NCBI RefSeq assembly: GCF_003293745.1
Contig: NZ_PTLZ01000002.1
Span: 434,001-498,000 of the forward strand
Direction: 5' to 3'
Length of the DNA: 64,000 nt
Origin: Herminiimonas fonticola
GTDB taxonomy: Bacteria; Pseudomonadota; Gammaproteobacteria; Burkholderiales; Burkholderiaceae_D
The notes under the pieces are model-generated. The model was not told the origin of the DNA and ran no database searches. It worked only from the letters and a program-made list of their open reading frames with translations. Made by a program: the position numbers and the translations under genes. Position 1 is the stretch's first letter; each line of letters opens with the position of its first letter. This document shows positions 8,303 through 18,043 of the stretch, one piece after another.

Positions 8303-8356
8303 GGCAGTCCCGTGTCTGGTTGAACAACGAAGTGCTTCTACAAAGTGATGATGAAA

Positions 8357-9769
8357 TTAATCTTGAATAAGCTTGCCCGGATTCATGATGTTGAGTGGGT
8401 CGAGTGCATGTTTGATCGTGCGCATCAGATTCATTTCAATCTCTGATTTGTAACGCAAGATTTCTTCACGTTTCAATGCACCTATGCCGTGCTCGGCGGA
8501 GATGGAGCCATCGAAGCTATGCACGCTATCGTGCACAATACGATTGATCGCTGCTTGTTGCATCAAAAAACTATCTTCGGTGTCGTGTTCAGGATGTGCG
8601 ATGTTGTAGTGCAGATTACCATCGCCCAAATGACCGAAAGTCACTATGCGCACGCCGGGAAATGCCTCGCGCACCAGTCGATCGGTCTCGCTGATGAAGT
8701 CACCAATTACGGAAATCGGCAGCGAGACATCGTGCTTGATATTTTTTCCTTCGGCGGCTTGTGCCAGCGGGATATGTTCACGCACCGTCCACAAGGCTTT
8801 TGATTGTGCAATCGACGTCGCAATGATCGCGTCCTGCACAATACCTTGTTGTAGCGCATCACAGATCAAATTTTCCAGCAGGGTGTTTGCATGCTCGTCG
8901 GATTCGCTATCGGACAATTCAAGCAGGACATATTGTGCATGCGCTTCCTTGAACGACAAGCGCATCTGAGGGAAATGCCGACTTACCAGCGTCATGCAAA
9001 ATCCAGACATCAGCTCGAAACCAGTTAGCGCCGCATTGCATTTTTTTTGTGCCAGCGTCAGCAGACGCAAGGCATCGTCAGCACTGCGTAATGCGAGCAG
9101 CGCGGTGCGTGTTGCTTTGGGTTGTGGGAATAGTTTGATGACTGCGGCGGTGATGATACCCAGTGTGCCTTCTGCACCTATGTAGAGGTCGCGCAAATCG
9201 TAGCCGGTATTGTCCTTGCGCAAGCCGCGCAAGCCGTGCCAGATATCGCCTTGCGGCGTAACGACTTCCAGGCCCAGGCATAATTCGCGCGCATTGCCGT
9301 AGCGCAGAACTGCAGTGCCGCCGGCGTTGGATGAAAGATTGCCGCCTATCGTGCAACTGCCTTCGGAACCCAAAGAAAGTGGAAAGAGTCTGTCTGCACC
9401 TTCTGCTGCTTGCTGAATGTTATGCAGGATGCAGCCGGACTCGACGGTCATCGTATTGTTGACCGGATCGATAGTGCGAATCTGGTTCAGACGGGTAAGA
9501 GACAAGACGATCGCAGTACCGCTGTCATCCGGTACGCTGCCGAGTACCAGGCCGGTGTTGCCGCCTTGCGGCACAACAGGAACCTTGAATTGATTGCAGA
9601 GGCGGACAATGGCGGCGACTTCTTCCGTCGAGCCGGGTTTGACTACGGCACACGCTGTGCCGGTAAAACGACGACGTGCATCAATCAGGTAAGGTGCATT
9701 TTGCTCGGCATCTATCGATACATATTGCGCACCGATGGTGTGGCGGCATGCATCGAGAAACGCTGTCAT
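8357..9769 (-). CDS. FAD-binding oxidoreductase of the GlcD/D-2-hydroxyacid dehydrogenase type
   Basis: A 470-residue flavoprotein. The N-terminal FAD_binding_4 domain (residues 35-215) shows VPQGGNTGLVLGSVPD and GGNLSSNAGGTAVLRYGN. The C-terminal FAD-oxidase domain shows TFGHLGDGNLHYNIAHP and SAEHGIGALKRE, the metal- and substrate-binding His and Glu motifs. Relatives oxidise D-lactate, glycolate or D-2-hydroxyglutarate; the substrate cannot be decided here. The start at 9769 overlaps the stop of the DUF2069 gene (ATGA), so it is translationally coupled as the third gene of a wrbA-like operon. Cytoplasmic or membrane-peripheral. Confidence 0.88.
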   Translation of the reverse strand: MTAFLDACRHTIGAQYVSIDAEQNAPYLIDARRRFTGTACAVVKPGSTEEVAAIVRLCNQFKVPVVPQGGNTGLVLGSVPDDSGTAIVLSLTRLNQIRTIDPVNNTMTVESGCILHNIQQAAEGADRLFPLSLGSEGSCTIGGNLSSNAGGTAVLRYGNARELCLGLEVVTPQGDIWHGLRGLRKDNTGYDLRDLYIGAEGTLGIITAAVIKLFPQPKATRTALLALRSADDALRLLTLAQKKCNAALTGFELMSGFCMTLVSRHFPQMRLSFKEAHAQYVLLELSDSESDEHANTLLENLICDALQQGIVQDAIIATSIAQSKALWTVREHIPLAQAAEGKNIKHDVSLPISVIGDFISETDRLVREAFPGVRIVTFGHLGDGNLHYNIAHPEHDTEDSFLMQQAAINRIVHDSVHSFDGSISAEHGIGALKREEILRYKSEIEMNLMRTIKHALDPLNIMNPGKLIQD

Positions 9770-10157
9770 TCAGCAGCCTTTTTCAAGGCTTGTTTGGTGA
9801 GCGCCTTCGCAGCTTTTTTGTAAGGGCGCAAATAGGCAATGACACAAATGAAAAACGCCAGCACCAGTGCAACTTCTATCCAGCCCAGAATGGCGGACAG
9901 GCCGATATCGCTCATGCCACGCACCAGGCCTTCGGCGAAATACAGCAAAATCAGCATCGATGACCATTGCATCGTGTATAGATCGCGTTTCAGGATGCCG
10001 CGCAAAGGAATCAACAAAGGAATGACTTTAAGCACCAGCCATGAACCATTCGGCCGTATCGGCGCCAGTACCATTTCCCATGCGATGCATAGAACGATCA
10101 AGGCGAGCAGGCTGACGACCGCGCCGCGATGAATGATTGTTTGGCTTTGTGTTTGCA

Positions 10158-10158
<1 letters not shown>
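9766..10158 (-). CDS. DUF2069 family inner-membrane protein
   Basis: 130 residues with four membrane segments (SLLALIVLCIAWEMVLAP, LVLKVIPLLIPLRGIL, MLILLYFAEGLVRGM, VALVLAFFICVIAYL) and a Lys/Ala-rich C-terminal tail. It matches DUF2069, a small membrane family found next to wrbA-like genes; function unknown. The ATG at 10158 overlaps the stop of the upstream quinone reductase gene by one base, and its own stop overlaps the next start. I discard the much longer frame reaching 10962, which only runs through the wrbA gene out of frame. Confidence 0.85.
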
Positions 10159-10796
<638 letters not shown>

Positions 10797-10886
10797 CTAA
10801 ATATTTGATCTGGCCCCTCTGTGCAAAATCCCGCGCAGGCCTTTTCAGATAAATGGATATATCGGAATTATCAATACGCGCGCTGC

Positions 10887-12179
10887 ATGAAGCTAGAAAC
10901 TTTTCCTCTTTTCCGTGATTTATCCTGGCCGCAAATGCGGCATCTGTTCCGTTTTGCAGCACGCCGCCTTGATGAAGAAAGATTGCCGCAGGTTGCAGGC
11001 AGCCTGACGTTTACGACGGTGCTGGCACTGGTGCCTATCCTGACGATTGCACTGGCGATTTTCACTACCTTTCCCTTGTTCAATACCTTCCGCGCTTCGC
11101 TGGAAGCTTACTTCGTGCGAAATCTGATGCCGCAAGGGATAGCCAACACCATCCTTGGTTATCTGACGCAGTTCTCCAGCAAGGCGACACGTTTGTCGGC
11201 GGTTGGCGCAGTTGCCTTGATCGTGACTGCCGTCATGATGATGCTGATGATAGATCGCGTTTTCAATCAAATCTGGCGTGTCAAGACGACGCGACCGATT
11301 ACACAGCGCATACTGGTTTACTGGGCAATCGTGACCCTGGGACCTTTGCTGATAGGCGCGTCGATTACGCTGACGTCTTATGTATTTACCGCGACGAATG
11401 GTGTACTCAGAAGCAGCATTCCATTCTCCGGTGGTGTGCTGTATTCAACGATCTCGATTCTGTTGACCACAGTCGCGTTTACCCTGCTGTATATCGTGGT
11501 GCCGAATCGCCTGGTCGAATGGCGTGATGCCTTGTGCGGCGGCTTGCTGGCGGCAATTGCGTTTGAAGTGGTCAAGCGCCTGTTTGCCGTTTTTGTCGTC
11601 AAGGTGCCAACCTATACTGTGGTGTACGGCGCGGTCGCGGCTTTTCCTATTTTTCTGGTGTGGATCTATCTGGGCTGGTTGATTACCTTGGGTGGCGCAG
11701 TGGTGACTGCTGCCTTGCCTATCGTGAAATATGAGCGCTGGTGGCATGTGCCGCAACCGGGTAGTGCCTTCGTTGATGCGATGGCGCTGCTGGCAGTTTT
11801 ATATGAGGCAAGAACCAGCGCCAATTCTGCAGTGGTCGACAGCAAATTATTGCGCGACAAAACTCATCTAGGCTTTGACGAGTCGGAAGTTTTACTCGAA
11901 AAAATGCTGGATGCCGGCTGGGTCGGGCGCATCAAGGCTGAAGGCCCGAAGCGTATGCAATGGGGCAAGCGTATTACCGATGGACTGGATCGCTGGGCAC
12001 TGCTGGCCAACCCTCAACAACTTACTTTGGCAGATGTCTATCGCGTGTTTGTATTTGATGCTGTTAGCGATAACCACCTCGCGCAGCAAGTGGAAGCTGC
12101 GGTCGAGCAGGGGCTTAATGTGTCACTATCCGAGCACTTCAGCCATCAGGCCGATCTGGCCAATCAAAACGAGATTTGA
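10887..12179 (+). CDS. YihY/UPF0761 family inner-membrane protein
   Basis: About 430 residues. The first 290 hold six membrane segments of the YihY family (once called ribonuclease BN in error), with GSLTFTTVLALVPILTIALA and the AFPIFLVWIYLGWLITLGGA segment. The C-terminal 140 residues are soluble, probably a winged-helix-like region. Some relatives in metazoan symbionts and Bordetella affect virulence or transport; the molecular role is unknown. I prefer the ATG at 10887 (MKLETFPLF), where homology begins; a GTG at 10821 in frame would add 22 residues. The 3' end overlaps the convergent DUF962 gene by 16 bases. Confidence 0.88.
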   Translation: MKLETFPLFRDLSWPQMRHLFRFAARRLDEERLPQVAGSLTFTTVLALVPILTIALAIFTTFPLFNTFRASLEAYFVRNLMPQGIANTILGYLTQFSSKATRLSAVGAVALIVTAVMMMLMIDRVFNQIWRVKTTRPITQRILVYWAIVTLGPLLIGASITLTSYVFTATNGVLRSSIPFSGGVLYSTISILLTTVAFTLLYIVVPNRLVEWRDALCGGLLAAIAFEVVKRLFAVFVVKVPTYTVVYGAVAAFPIFLVWIYLGWLITLGGAVVTAALPIVKYERWWHVPQPGSAFVDAMALLAVLYEARTSANSAVVDSKLLRDKTHLGFDESEVLLEKMLDAGWVGRIKAEGPKRMQWGKRITDGLDRWALLANPQQLTLADVYRVFVFDAVSDNHLAQQVEAAVEQGLNVSLSEHFSHQADLANQNEI

Positions 12180-12481
12180 CCTGTCAGCATTTGCCAGTAC
12201 ATCAGCCATGCGGCCAGGAAGGAATAAATCGGTTGTTTGAACGAACGCGGCCGGTTTTTCTCGAATTGAAAATGCCCTATCCACCCAAAGCCGTAAAACG
12301 CTACAAGGGCTGCCAATAACCACCAGACATTGCCGCTTAGCGCCAGCAGGATCAGAAAAATGATGGAAAGCGTTGATCCAAAGAAATGTAATTGGCGTGA
12401 TGTGCGATCCGTATGGTCAGTCAAATAGCTGGTGTAGAACTCGGCAAACGATTGCTGTGTCTTGTGTGAGATCACATTCAT
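12164..12481 (-). CDS. Mpo1-like (DUF962) membrane protein
   Basis: 105 residues with two or more membrane segments. The family signatures YLTDHTDRTSRQLHFFGS and GFGWIGHFQFEKNRPRSFK are both present. DUF962 proteins are homologues of yeast Mpo1, an iron-dependent dioxygenase that shortens 2-hydroxy fatty acids; the conserved His of LHFFGS and WIGHFQFE fit the proposed metal ligands. The ATG at 12481 has an AAGGAGG ribosome site on the minus strand. An upstream extension to 12538 lacks support. It converges on, and slightly overlaps, the YihY gene. Confidence 0.85.
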   Translation of the reverse strand: MNVISHKTQQSFAEFYTSYLTDHTDRTSRQLHFFGSTLSIIFLILLALSGNVWWLLAALVAFYGFGWIGHFQFEKNRPRSFKQPIYSFLAAWLMYWQMLTGQISF

Positions 12482-12736
12482 GATGGCCTCCTTCTGTTGC
12501 AACATCTTCAGATTAGGCCTCGTTTGCACCGGATGCAAGCTTTACAGCTTCGCTAAACAATCGTTTGTGAATTTTTAACACTTGTGTGCTGTCATACATT
12601 GACAGGCCATTGCTTAGGTAGCTGATAGCGTAAAACCTGCGGTGACGGCCGGATGATGGAATGGTAGATTTTTCGTGGCGCTTGCGCTACATTGGAGTTG
12701 TCCGCAGTACAACCATAATGTTGGGAGGGCCGCCAC

Positions 12737-13192
12737 ATGAAAGTATCCGAAATACTCAAGGTAAAAGGAAACATTCTCTTCACGGTGACGCCAGACAGTC
12801 CGATGCTGGAGGCCGTCAATACGATGGCTGAAAAGGATATCGGTTCGCTGGTCGTAATGGATAAAGGCAATCTGATCGGTATGCTTTCTTTCCGCGAAGT
12901 CATGGCGACCATTCATGCCCATGGTGGTGCGATAGGGGACGGCAGTGTTCGGCAGCACATGAACCAGGCCCCGATCACGATCTCCTGCGATACCGAAATC
13001 AATGAGGTACGTCGCATGATGCTGGAAAAACATGCGCGTTATGTCCCTGTCCTCGATGGAAAAATACTGGTAGGCGTGATCTCGTTTTATGACGTGGCGA
13101 AAGCCGTGCTGGAAGCGCAAAGCTTCGAGAATAAAATGTTGAAATCGTACATTCAGAGTTCACCTGCAATGGCTAACGAGGACGACGGTTAA
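12737..13192 (+). CDS. Protein with two CBS domains
   Basis: 151 residues made almost wholly of two CBS domains (about 8-65 and 73-130). The repeats are shown by PMLEAVNTMAEKDIGSLVVMDKGNLIGMLSFRE and DTEINEVRRMMLEKHARYVPVLDGKILVGVISFYD, each read in pieces. CBS pairs bind adenine nucleotides such as AMP, ATP or SAM and sense energy state; the effector here is unknown. The ATG at 12737 has a GGGAGG site. The gene is alone, with its own terminator at 13207-13250. Confidence 0.9.
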   Translation: MKVSEILKVKGNILFTVTPDSPMLEAVNTMAEKDIGSLVVMDKGNLIGMLSFREVMATIHAHGGAIGDGSVRQHMNQAPITISCDTEINEVRRMMLEKHARYVPVLDGKILVGVISFYDVAKAVLEAQSFENKMLKSYIQSSPAMANEDDG

Positions 13193-13206
13193 GACGGCAT
13201 CGTTTT

Positions 13207-13250
13207 AAAAAGCCGTTCGCGCATCTGATGGATGCACGAACGGCTTTTTT
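13207..13250 (+). terminator. Terminator after the CBS protein gene
   Basis: AAAAGCCGTTCG pairs with CGAACGGCTTTT, with inner arms GCATC and GATGC around TGATG, then a run of six T. Confidence 0.85.
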
Positions 13251-13353
13251 ATTTGGTGAACCGGACAATCGCGTACTATTCTGCTGGCAGCGCCGAGGAC
13301 CATGATGCTCTGTTGTGCGCCCCACTCATTCACATTTCCACGATTTCATTTAC

Positions 13354-14667
13354 ATGAAAAAACCAAGTCAGTTTTCTCTACTCGCGCAAGGTCGTTTTGC
13401 ACCGTTTTTCTGGGCTCAATTTTTTGGTGCATTCAATGACAATGTGTTCAAGACTGCCTTGTTGACGATATTGACTTTTGAGGCGTTCAACTGGACCACG
13501 ATGGATACGGGGTTTCTGAACAACCTGATTCCAGGTTTGTTTATCTTGCCTTTCGTATTGTTTTCCGCAATTGCAGGGCAACTTGCCGACAAGTTTGAAA
13601 AATCCGGCTTGGTGCGTTACATCAAGCTGCTTGAAATCGGCATCATGCTGGTCGCAGCCGTAGGCTGGTTTACGCAGAATTTATGGTTGTTGATTGCTGC
13701 GGTGGCGGGCATGGGCTTGCATTCCGCTTTGTTTGGCCCTGTCAAATATGCTTACCTGCCGCAAAAGCTGGCACCGGAAGAACTGGTGGGTGGTAACGGT
13801 GTGGTCGAGATGGGAACCTTTGTCGGTATTTTGCTGGGCGAAGTATTGGGCGCAGTACTAGTGTTGCAAAAACCATGGGGCATAGAGTTGGTTGCCGGCG
13901 GCACGATTGCGATTGCAGTGGCAGGGTGGTTGGCGAGCAGGGCAATCCCGTATTCGCCAGCGCCTGTGCCCGACTTGAAAATCAACTGGAATCTGGCCAC
14001 GGAAACAGTACGCAACATCAGTTACTCGCGGAAAAATCGCACAGTATTTCTTGCGATGTTGGCCAACTCCTGGTTCTGGTTTTATGGCGCGATCATGCTG
14101 GCGCAATTCCCGCTGTATGCGAAGCAGTATCTGCATGGCGATCACAGTATTTTCGTTTTGCTGTTGACGATTTTTTCTCTGGGGATCGGTGTCGGCTCTT
14201 TGTTATGCGAAAGATTGTCCGGCCGTAAAGTGGAAATTGGATTGGTGCCGCTGGGAGCGATTGGTTTGTCGGTGTTCGGTTTTGATCTATTTCTTGCGAG
14301 TGGCGCTTATACGAGTACCAGCCTGGTTGATTTTTCAAGTTTCCTGCAGCAGCCTGGCAGTATGCGTATCCTGCTTGATTGCCTGTTGATAGGCGGTTTT
14401 GGCGGTTTGTATATCGTGCCACTGTTCGCATTGATACAGACGCGTTGCGATCCTACGCATATGTCGCGCACGATCGCCGGCATGAATATCCTGAATGCCT
14501 TGTTCATGGTGGTGGCTGCGTTGCTGGCGATGGTGTTATTGAATGCGGGTTTGAGTATTCCGCAATTGTTTATGGTGACGGCAATTTTGAATGCTGTGGT
14601 CACTGGATCCATCTTTGTTGCCGTACCTGAGTTTCTGCTGCGTTTCCGTGCCTGGTTGGGCTTTTAA
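13354..14667 (+). CDS. MFS transporter, lysophospholipid transporter (LplT) type
   Basis: 437 residues with about 12 membrane segments. The opening RFAPFFWAQFFGAFNDNVFK and the GLHSALFGPVKYAYLPQKL segment are typical of LplT, which flips lysophosphatidylethanolamine into the cytoplasm for re-acylation by Aas. In many bacteria LplT is followed by, or fused to, the acyltransferase. Here the next gene is an unrelated histidine kinase on the other strand, so the partner must lie elsewhere. I take ATG 13354 (MKKPSQFSLL); an in-frame GTG at 13315 is less likely. The 3' end lies 27 bases from the convergent kinase gene. Confidence 0.85.
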   Translation: MKKPSQFSLLAQGRFAPFFWAQFFGAFNDNVFKTALLTILTFEAFNWTTMDTGFLNNLIPGLFILPFVLFSAIAGQLADKFEKSGLVRYIKLLEIGIMLVAAVGWFTQNLWLLIAAVAGMGLHSALFGPVKYAYLPQKLAPEELVGGNGVVEMGTFVGILLGEVLGAVLVLQKPWGIELVAGGTIAIAVAGWLASRAIPYSPAPVPDLKINWNLATETVRNISYSRKNRTVFLAMLANSWFWFYGAIMLAQFPLYAKQYLHGDHSIFVLLLTIFSLGIGVGSLLCERLSGRKVEIGLVPLGAIGLSVFGFDLFLASGAYTSTSLVDFSSFLQQPGSMRILLDCLLIGGFGGLYIVPLFALIQTRCDPTHMSRTIAGMNILNALFMVVAALLAMVLLNAGLSIPQLFMVTAILNAVVTGSIFVAVPEFLLRFRAWLGF

Positions 14668-14694
14668 GAACGTCTGCACTCTCGGATAAAGCAA

Positions 14695-17600
14695 TCACGC
14701 TAGTGGATGCAAGGTATCGTTATCGTTGCTGTGTTGCGGAGCGACCAGAGGCAAGGTCAAGGTGAAGGTCGTGCCTGTGCCTACAGCACTTTGTACGCGC
14801 ACGCGACCACCGAGTATGCCGCTGACGATATTGTGCGTGATATTCAAGCCTAAACCGGACCCACCTTCACCAAGCTTGGTTGTAAAAAACGGATCAAAAA
14901 TTCGGGTCAAATTACTGCCTGGAATCCCTATGCCATCATCCTTCACAGTGATTTCTACCCAGCCATCTGCGCTATTGCATGCACCCACCACAACACTACC
15001 CTGAGTTCTTCCTTCAAAACCGTGCAGCAGCGCATTGCTGATCAGATTGGTCAGTACCTGACCCAGTGGGCCGGGATAGCTATCAAAGGTCAGATCAGCC
15101 GGAATGCTTTGTTCCACGGTGAAAGGCGTCTTGCGTATCGCCGGCCACAAGGTCAGCAGGATTTCACCGGTGATTTCTTCCAGTGAAAAGCTCCGTCTTT
15201 GAGAACTGGTTTGATCGATGGCAACTTGTTTGAAGCTGTTCACCAGATCCGCTGCGCGATGCAGATTGCGCACCAGAATATCGCTGGCCTTGTCGACATC
15301 AGTGAAATAGCTTTCCAGGCTGGAGCGTTTGATACCTTTATCGCCGCGATAATTGTCGAGTAATTTTGAAGTCTGGTTGCTGAGTGTACTGGCCACCATC
15401 AGACTATTGCCGATAGGCGTATTCAATTCATGCGAAATCCCCGCTACCAGTGCGCCTAGTGCTGCGAGTTTCTCATTGTTAACCAACTCTTCATGCGCCA
15501 TATTCAACGCTTCCAGCGTGGTCTCCAGTTCCTGATTTGCTTGTTGTAATTCTTCGGTCCGTTCGACGACGCGGTCTTCCAGCGTCGCGTTGAATTCCAG
15601 AATCTCGGTTTCGATCAAACGTTTTTCGGTGATGTCCTGGCATGCCAGGATGCCGAACTGCTCACCTTCCAGCAAAAAAACATGGCCGGAAAACTGGATC
15701 AATATCTTGCTCTGGTCGCCGCAATACATCCATAACTCGGCTAGCTGTTCCAGGCTGCCGGTACTTTGCAGATTGCTCAGGACGGCGTCGCGATCGGCGG
15801 GATTGCAATACATGGCGAGATCCAGCGTGTTCTTGCCGAGCACGGACTGCCGTGTGCGTTTGAACAATTGTTCAAATGCGGCATTGACGTCCTTGATCAC
15901 GTTATTGTTGCTGAGTTGCGTGACGAACATGGGTACCGGCGTGGAATGGAAAATCGTTGCGAAACGTTGTTCGCTGAGTCGCAACTCTTCTTCTGCGCGC
16001 TTGCGCTCCAGTTCCGCCGACGCACGTTCGCTGAATACCTGCAGCAGCGATTTAACGAGATCAGGGTTGCGTAGCGGTTTGGAGTGCATCACGGCCAGTA
16101 CGCCTATGGCAAGGCCGTTGGCATCGTGCAGCGGCGCACCGGCGTAGCTGTCCCAGCCACGTTTGATCAGGGAGGCGTTCTGCGCGAACATATTTTGTAC
16201 ATCATGTGTGAAAACGCAGAGGCCGGCATCCAGCGTATGTCCATAAGGTGTGCCGGGTATCGCGCACTCGAAGTTGTCGACGATTTCGCCATGCATATGC
16301 GATGCCAGTGTCAGAATGCGCTGCGGGTCAGTACTGGAACGCAGCGCTATCAGTGCGCAATCGGTGCGCAGCGCAGCGGCCAGATCGTTGACCAGCAATT
16401 CAAAGAAGGGCTCACCGGCGATGCCCTGCGTGCCCTGTGCCAGCCGCAGCAGCGCATGATCGGCTTCCATCTTTTGTTCTTCCAGCAGCCTTTGACTGGT
16501 TACATCGCGCATGACGGCCAGCATGTATGTTTCGTCGTCGATGCAGAACAGCGTTGCATTGAGCAGGCAGTGGTGAATTTCACCGGCCTTGTTGCGCATG
16601 CTCCAGGCGAAATTTTCCACCTGCTTATCGCGCTCAAGCAGCTGGAATAATTCTGTACGCTCTTCCGGATATACCCAGATGTGCAAGCGCAAACCGTTTT
16701 TCAAAAGCCATTCATCGCGTGTAAAACCGAGAATTTTTTCAAACGCAGCATTGACTTCGATAAATGTGCCGTCGGGATAACGTGCAATCGAAATCGGCTC
16801 TGGGTTGCAGCGGAAGGCACCAGCAAATTTTGCTTCAGACAGACGCTGCACTTCTGCGACGCGGCGTTTTTCTGTGATGTCTTCCACCATTGATAACAGG
16901 CGCCCGGCATTGCCGGCATCATCGTCTATGGTCGAATAATGCCATTCACAAGTAATGATGCGACCATCTGCAGTCAGGTTCTCTTGTATGGATTGTGTAT
17001 CTGCTGGGTTTGATCTTGATTGCAGCACGATATCTTCAATCAGATGGCGTTTATCGAGCGGCGCCAGAAAGCGGATATGTCGTCCAAGCGCGAGATCGCG
17101 GCGATAACCGAATATCCGTTCTGCAGCGGGATTCCATTCCACAACTTGAAGTTTTTTATCCCACTCGATGATGGCAATCGGGCTTTGCTCAAGGAATACG
17201 CGAAAACGTGTTTCCCGTTCCTGCAGCGCCAGTTGAATGCGTGTCTGTTGATGTTGATCTATTCCACTGATATTTTCTTGCTTGGTGTCGCCAAAAATTT
17301 CTCGCAGGCGTTTGCGTATGGTTTCAAGTTGCTGCGACAGCAAAGCAATTTCGCCGTGACGCTTGCCTCCAATTGTATGATCAAGCTGTCCGGACAATAG
17401 CTGTTGCGTATCGGTATTCAAGCGTAGCAGTGGACGTATCAAACGACGTTCGAAAAAGAGCAGGATCAACAGAATGGATACGGCGATTTGAAACGCCAGT
17501 GGCCACAATTGTTGCAGCAGATTGTTGGTCGTCATTTTTTGCAGACGTGCGCCGCCGACTTCAATCTTGAGCGAGCCTGCAACCTGACCACGGTAATAGA

Positions 17601-17952
17601 TATTGGTTTCGGAGGAGGCAATAAAACCGCTCGGGCGTTTGCGTCGCTGGTCGCTGACAAAGACGGTTCGCTTGTTGTCGCGTATTTCAATGCGCACAAT
17701 ATCGTCATTGCGCCACATCGCAGCATCGGCCAATGCAGAGGCATCGTCGTATTTGAGATTCCATACGGCTTCGCTCATGGTGTCGGCCAAGGCCAAGGCG
17801 TTTTCTTCGGCGAGTTTGATGGTGCTTTTGTTGACTTCGGTGTCGTAGGTTTTGAACCAGCTATAGCCATTGATTGCAATGGCAGGCACGAGCAAGCCGA
17901 TTGCCACCGCCAGTACGATAGAACGTCGCAGGGTGAGTACGCTTTTTTTCAT
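14695..17952 (-). CDS. Multi-PAS/GAF membrane sensor histidine kinase
   Basis: 1085 residues. A membrane segment lies at 12-34, a periplasmic sensor at 35-150, and a second membrane segment near 150-170 followed by a HAMP-like region. Then come PAS (about 245-365), PAS/PAC (370-490), GAF (505-650), PAS (660-785), a coiled coil and the HisKA domain with the phospho-accepting His in GISHELNTPIGNS near residue 840. The HATPase domain (930-1075) has NLISNALLHGF, DDGIGIPG and GGSGLGL. All catalytic boxes look intact. It lies 91 bases downstream of the REC-GGDEF-EAL gene on the same strand, its likely partner. Signal unknown. Confidence 0.93.
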   Translation of the reverse strand: MKKSVLTLRRSIVLAVAIGLLVPAIAINGYSWFKTYDTEVNKSTIKLAEENALALADTMSEAVWNLKYDDASALADAAMWRNDDIVRIEIRDNKRTVFVSDQRRKRPSGFIASSETNIYYRGQVAGSLKIEVGGARLQKMTTNNLLQQLWPLAFQIAVSILLILLFFERRLIRPLLRLNTDTQQLLSGQLDHTIGGKRHGEIALLSQQLETIRKRLREIFGDTKQENISGIDQHQQTRIQLALQERETRFRVFLEQSPIAIIEWDKKLQVVEWNPAAERIFGYRRDLALGRHIRFLAPLDKRHLIEDIVLQSRSNPADTQSIQENLTADGRIITCEWHYSTIDDDAGNAGRLLSMVEDITEKRRVAEVQRLSEAKFAGAFRCNPEPISIARYPDGTFIEVNAAFEKILGFTRDEWLLKNGLRLHIWVYPEERTELFQLLERDKQVENFAWSMRNKAGEIHHCLLNATLFCIDDETYMLAVMRDVTSQRLLEEQKMEADHALLRLAQGTQGIAGEPFFELLVNDLAAALRTDCALIALRSSTDPQRILTLASHMHGEIVDNFECAIPGTPYGHTLDAGLCVFTHDVQNMFAQNASLIKRGWDSYAGAPLHDANGLAIGVLAVMHSKPLRNPDLVKSLLQVFSERASAELERKRAEEELRLSEQRFATIFHSTPVPMFVTQLSNNNVIKDVNAAFEQLFKRTRQSVLGKNTLDLAMYCNPADRDAVLSNLQSTGSLEQLAELWMYCGDQSKILIQFSGHVFLLEGEQFGILACQDITEKRLIETEILEFNATLEDRVVERTEELQQANQELETTLEALNMAHEELVNNEKLAALGALVAGISHELNTPIGNSLMVASTLSNQTSKLLDNYRGDKGIKRSSLESYFTDVDKASDILVRNLHRAADLVNSFKQVAIDQTSSQRRSFSLEEITGEILLTLWPAIRKTPFTVEQSIPADLTFDSYPGPLGQVLTNLISNALLHGFEGRTQGSVVVGACNSADGWVEITVKDDGIGIPGSNLTRIFDPFFTTKLGEGGSGLGLNITHNIVSGILGGRVRVQSAVGTGTTFTLTLPLVAPQHSNDNDTLHPLA

Positions 17953-18043
17953 GTCGTCCGGTTAGGGTGGGGGACTATGCAATAAGAAAACGTTACGGCG
18001 GTGGTAGGGCTTGTATTTGTGTGGCGAAGTGCAGATTTACCGT

